Shown piece by piece: positions 59,119 to 64,000 of a DNA stretch of 64,000 bases. The stretch lies in the NCBI GenBank assembly GCA_020723325.1, contig DYJD01000013.1, positions 124,001-188,000 on the forward strand, in the 5' to 3' direction. Origin of the DNA: Desulfosudis oleivorans. GTDB taxonomy: Bacteria > Desulfobacterota > Desulfobacteria > Desulfobacterales > SURF-7. Numbering within the stretch: the first letter of the stretch is position 1; every line of letters starts with the position of its first letter. A model generated the notes under the pieces. The model searched no databases. It was not told the origin of the DNA and saw only the letters and a list, made by a program, of their open reading frames with translations. Position numbers and translations under genes: made by a program.

Positions 59119-61836
59119 TCAAAAAGCGGAGCCCATGGCAAACTCCCAGCGTCCGCTGTCTTCATCCTCTTTAAGATCCAAAATCATTCCATATTCGATC
59201 CGGATGGGTCCCAGAGGTGAATTCCAACGGATGCCGGCCCCGGCGCTCTTGCGCAAATTTCCAAAATCAATCCCCTCGCCTTCACCAAAGGCATTACCTG
59301 AATCCAGAAAAAGGACCCCGTTCAATCCGGCCTTTTTCAGCAGGGGGAAAATGTATTCAACATTGAACTGAACATACTTATTTCCGCCCCTAGTTACGTC
59401 GGTTCCCGGATATTTCGGGCCGAGACTGCGCCACTTAAATCCACGCACCGAATTCATTCCGCCCAAGGCAAAGAGGAATTCATCGGTCGGCATACCCGGG
59501 CCTTGTAGACCAATATAGCCGGCTTCACCATGTAGAAAACCGACTGTGCTCCAGAAAAGCGGATAATACCAGCCGGTTTCAACCAAATATTGGGTAAAAC
59601 CATAATCTCCCCGGAATGGTCCGCCGGCGTGTGTTATGCTCAGGCTGTGTTGGGAACCCTCGGTTGGATTCATCGCCGAGTCCCTGGAATCATATTGCAG
59701 GCTGGTCGTCATTTTGCTTAACACAAAGCGCCCCTTATCAACGAAATCCTCCAGTTGAATATCTACAATAGAAGTATCTTCCTCATCATTTTGGGTGTAC
59801 TCATTCTGTTCATAGCCGTATGACAGGGAAAGGCGCGTGTAATCAAAAACCGGATAGCCGAAGCCCTGGGAACCGCCCGTGCTTTTTTTGGTGTAGTAGT
59901 CGTACTCCCGCTTTACATTGTATATGCTGGAACTGGCTGAAAGCGGAATATCGAACAACCATGGTTCTGTAAAACTAAGATCGAACTGGCTGGTGCGGCC
60001 GCCGACTTCGCCGTTGAGCCGTAAAATCTGACCCCGCCCCAGTAAATTTCTCTCCGTGATCGAGGCTGTCACAAACAATTGCTCAATGCTGCTGTAGCCC
60101 CCGCCGAAACTGAAAGCACCGGTGGGTTTGTCCTTGACATCGATCTTGAGGATCATCTTGTCGGCGGCGCTGCCCTTGGGCGTGTCCACCTTGACATCCT
60201 CAAAAAAATCCAGACGATGTAAATTGCGCACCCCGCGCTTTAATCGTCTTCCGTTATAGAGTTCCTGCTCATGAATGGGGAGTTCCCGCCGGATCACCTT
60301 GTCCCGTGTGCTGGTATTGCCCGTGATCAATATTTTTTCAATGGTAACCGGGCTGCCCTTTTTCATCACAAAAGTAATATCAGCGGTCTTTTGTTCCGGA
60401 TTGCGATCAATCCGCGGGAAAATGTCCGCATAAAAAAAGCCTTTGTTGGCATAGGTGTCTGTAAGGGCCAGAACGTCCTTGCGCAGCACTTCCCGGCTGA
60501 CGGGTTCCTCTTGTTTGATCTTCAGACGCTTGAGCAGGGCCTCTTTGGGCCGGATCAAATCCCCTTCCAGGTTGATCTGGTTGACGGTATATCGGGGACC
60601 TTCATCGATTTTAAATTTGATTGTAATGGCATCCCCTTCATAGGCGATTTCCGGCTCGGCTACGCGGGCGTCGACAAAACCGTTGTTATGATAAAAGGCT
60701 TCCAGTTTGGCTGTGTCCTGATTCAGCTTTTCCATATTCAGTTCACCGGAATCGTTGATGAAGGAAAAAAGGTCTTCTTCGGTGGTGCTCATTTCACCCA
60801 ATTCACTGGAATCGGTAAGCCATTTAAATGGTCGGTAGTTCCAAAGACCGGCTTCAGCCTTTTTCAATTCCTGCAATTCTTCCGGGCTGAAAGCATGATT
60901 GCCCTCAAAAATGATCTTTTGGATCTTGGCCTGATTGCCTTCTTCTATGGTAATGGTCAAATCCGTCTGGTTGTTCTCAAGGGCTTCCACTGAATAGGTC
61001 ACGGCTGCATTGTGATAATTCTTTTCCTTATACAGGGATTTAATTTTCTTTATATCCTTTTTGAGTTTGACCAGATTGAAAACCGATCCTGTATGAATTT
61101 CAATGTGCTGTTTAATATCATCCACTGAATGAGCGTCATTGCCCTCAATATTGATTTTTCGAATGGTCGGTTTTTCAGTTACATGAAAAACCACTATCTT
61201 GCCCTCAGGACTATTGTCATATTCAATGCGGACATCTTCAAAATAGCCCATGGCATAGACGTTTTTCAGGTCTTTGGTCAAATTCTGCTGAAGATACGAA
61301 TCCCCGGCCTTGGTCTTAATGCGCTTCTTGATGGCATCTTCCTCGATCCGGCTGTTGCCGCTGATGATCAGGTCAGCGATCCGTTCCTGTTTGAATATGT
61401 GTGAATTGATGTCACGGGCAAGGGACTGGACCAGGGGTAAAAGATTTTCAGGACCGCTGCCTTGAACAGTAAGGGTTGATGGTTTGCTATCTGTTGCGGT
61501 TTCAAGCACATGGGCTTGAATATCATATTGTCCTTCTTTCCATTTTCCCGCGCCCCAAACAACATGGCTTGCTTCCGCCGCCTTGCCGATATTACGGTAT
61601 TCTTCAGGCCCGGCCGAGGCATCCGGCCGGGATTCCACTTCAAGCACAACAGCTCCATTTTTTTCAAGAAAACCGGATATGATTTTATCGATTTCCGACT
61701 GCAAATATCCAGGATCGGTTTGGGCTTGAATATCAAAGGGCAGCAAAAGAACCTTGGGAGCTTCGTCTGCATGGCTTAATCCGGAAAAAACCGACACAAA
61801 AAAACACAGCAATATCCCATGAACTCTTTTCAGCAT
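59119..61836 (-). CDS. bamA: Outer-membrane protein assembly factor
   Basis: I take the ATG at 61836, which gives a normal signal peptide (MLKRVHGILLCFFVSVFSGL); the frame extends with a GTG at 61908. 905 residues. Before the POTRA domains there is an extra domain (~30-150; KVLLLPFDIQAQTDPGYLQS), then five POTRA units (e.g. RKINIEGNDAHSVDDIKQHI, VEKILITGNTSTRDKVIRRE) and the 16-strand barrel with the lid-lock motif near the end (FALGGMNSVRGFKWRSLGPK). It inserts outer-membrane proteins. Gene order lolD-bamA-ompH-lpxD is typical for the phylum. Confidence 0.95.
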   Translation of the reverse strand: MLKRVHGILLCFFVSVFSGLSHADEAPKVLLLPFDIQAQTDPGYLQSEIDKIISGFLEKNGAVVLEVESRPDASAGPEEYRNIGKAAEASHVVWGAGKWKEGQYDIQAHVLETATDSKPSTLTVQGSGPENLLPLVQSLARDINSHIFKQERIADLIISGNSRIEEDAIKKRIKTKAGDSYLQQNLTKDLKNVYAMGYFEDVRIEYDNSPEGKIVVFHVTEKPTIRKINIEGNDAHSVDDIKQHIEIHTGSVFNLVKLKKDIKKIKSLYKEKNYHNAAVTYSVEALENNQTDLTITIEEGNQAKIQKIIFEGNHAFSPEELQELKKAEAGLWNYRPFKWLTDSSELGEMSTTEEDLFSFINDSGELNMEKLNQDTAKLEAFYHNNGFVDARVAEPEIAYEGDAITIKFKIDEGPRYTVNQINLEGDLIRPKEALLKRLKIKQEEPVSREVLRKDVLALTDTYANKGFFYADIFPRIDRNPEQKTADITFVMKKGSPVTIEKILITGNTSTRDKVIRRELPIHEQELYNGRRLKRGVRNLHRLDFFEDVKVDTPKGSAADKMILKIDVKDKPTGAFSFGGGYSSIEQLFVTASITERNLLGRGQILRLNGEVGGRTSQFDLSFTEPWLFDIPLSASSSIYNVKREYDYYTKKSTGGSQGFGYPVFDYTRLSLSYGYEQNEYTQNDEEDTSIVDIQLEDFVDKGRFVLSKMTTSLQYDSRDSAMNPTEGSQHSLSITHAGGPFRGDYGFTQYLVETGWYYPLFWSTVGFLHGEAGYIGLQGPGMPTDEFLFALGGMNSVRGFKWRSLGPKYPGTDVTRGGNKYVQFNVEYIFPLLKKAGLNGVLFLDSGNAFGEGEGIDFGNLRKSAGAGIRWNSPLGPIRIEYGMILDLKEDEDSGRWEFAMGSAF

Positions 61837-61915
61837 ATCCACAATCCCAAATTTCTTCAGCCGGTCATGCGGCTGTTTGTCTTTCGTCAATCTCCGGTTC
61901 GCATCCACCCAGCCA

Positions 61916-62651
61916 TCAAGCGTTCACCAACTGTCCGTTTACAATCGTGATGCGCTTTGACATCAGCCCTGCGAGTTCCATATTGTGGGTTACCACAACC
62001 AAGGTCATATTAAATTCACGATTCAGCTCTAAAAACAGCGCATGGATCAGCCGGCTGTTTTCAATATCCAGATTTCCGGTGGGCTCATCTGCAAGCAATA
62101 GCGCCGGTTTCAATACGAGGGCTCTGGCCAGCGCCACCCGTTGCTGTTCGCCGCCGGACAATTCGTTGACTCTATGGAAGAGACGATCTTGCAAGCCGAC
62201 CCGTTCTAAAATAGTCTGAGCTGCTTTGCGGGCTTGTTGTTTGTCATAGCCGGCAATTAACATCGGCATCATGGCATTCTCCAGCGCGCTGAACTCCGGC
62301 AGCAAATGATGGAATTGAAATACAAAGCCGATGGACCGGTTTCTGTGCCCGGCCAGAGCCTCATCATCCAATAAAAAAACATCTTGGCCTTTGAAAAAAA
62401 GTGCGCCGCTGTTCGGACGATCAAGGGAGCCGATGATATGCAATAAAGTCGATTTTCCAATACCCGAGGCACCCACAACAGCTATGGTTTCACCTGAATA
62501 AAACGCAAAATCCACACCGCGCAGCACGATGATATGCGAGCCGTTGTTTTTAAAACTTTTACAAATACCGCGCCCGGCGATTAAAACCTGCTCCGGTTCC
62601 GCCGCGGGTACTGTATCATCCCGCTGCTCGGCTTGGGCCTGGGCCGTTGTT

Positions 62652-62659
<8 letters not shown>
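61916..62659 (-). CDS. lolD: Lipoprotein-releasing system ATP-binding protein
   Basis: ATG at 62659 lies inside the last codons of lolC (8-base overlap). 247 residues. Walker A VVGASGIGKSTLLHIIGSLD, Q-loop FVFQFHHLLPEFSALEN, signature NELSGGEQQRVALARALVLK, Walker B LLLADEPTGNLD and switch VVVTHNMELAG. It drives release of lipoproteins from the inner membrane to LolA. There is an N-terminal tail of ~25 residues rich in Ala, Gln and Glu before the fold. Confidence 0.95.

Positions 62660-64000
<1,341 letters not shown>

Overview
The window reads as a Gram-negative bacterium of the Desulfobacterota (former Deltaproteobacteria). The reasons are an outer-membrane gene block in the order lysS-lolC-lolD-bamA-ompH-lpxD-fabZ-lpxA-msbA, a BamA with the extra N-terminal domain common in that phylum, and accessory families (histone-like protein with a winged-helix tail, AF1514 family) that I associate with it. 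This placement is inference from gene content.

There are two unlike halves. Bases 1-29907 are mostly AT-rich and look like a mosaic genomic island. The right edge is a 45-base 3' piece of a tRNA-Asp gene (29863-29907), followed by a terminator, which is what integration into a tRNA-Asp gene would leave. The island holds a partial endonuclease, small membrane and chromatin proteins (HU, histone-like), an alpha/alpha-toroid two-gene unit (4775-7083), a tyrosine recombinase (9248-9916), a tandem pair of Tat-signal paralogues, a plasmid/ICE-type block (ArdC-like, DUF2958-like, truncated RadC; 12609-15070) and two AT-rich operons of special interest.

Operon A (15152-20985, + strand) has seven tightly packed genes: an acyl-carrier-like protein, an XRE regulator, an ImmA/IrrE metallopeptidase, a divergent thymidylate-synthase-like enzyme, a helical protein with the motifs of the 5-hydroxymethyl-dU DNA kinase / glutamyl-putrescinyl-thymine pyrophosphorylase family, a radical SAM-SPASM enzyme and an HD phosphohydrolase. 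A consensus promoter with an overlapping perfect palindrome precedes it. I read it as a candidate pyrimidine nucleotide or base modification system, probably a conflict/defence module, and it is the best candidate here for an undescribed system. Operon B (22448-27837, - strand) has a methyltransferase, an HTH protein, an NMT1-like ABC importer (binding protein, ATPase, permease with a HEAT-like tail) and a divergent GTP cyclohydrolase II, with a convergent HAD phosphatase (21670-22383). It too looks like a nucleotide- or pterin-type metabolite module.

From about 30000 the sequence is GC-richer and looks like core genome: decayed remnants at the junction, a secreted nuclease, a polyferredoxin, a SagB-type oxidoreductase, a Ser/Thr kinase, a split RluA-type pseudouridine synthase, a deaminase, feoAB with a CadC-like ArsR regulator and two operators, crotonase, rimO-ispB, a cold-shock protein, KhpA, PilZ proteins, and the outer-membrane biogenesis block that runs to the right edge.
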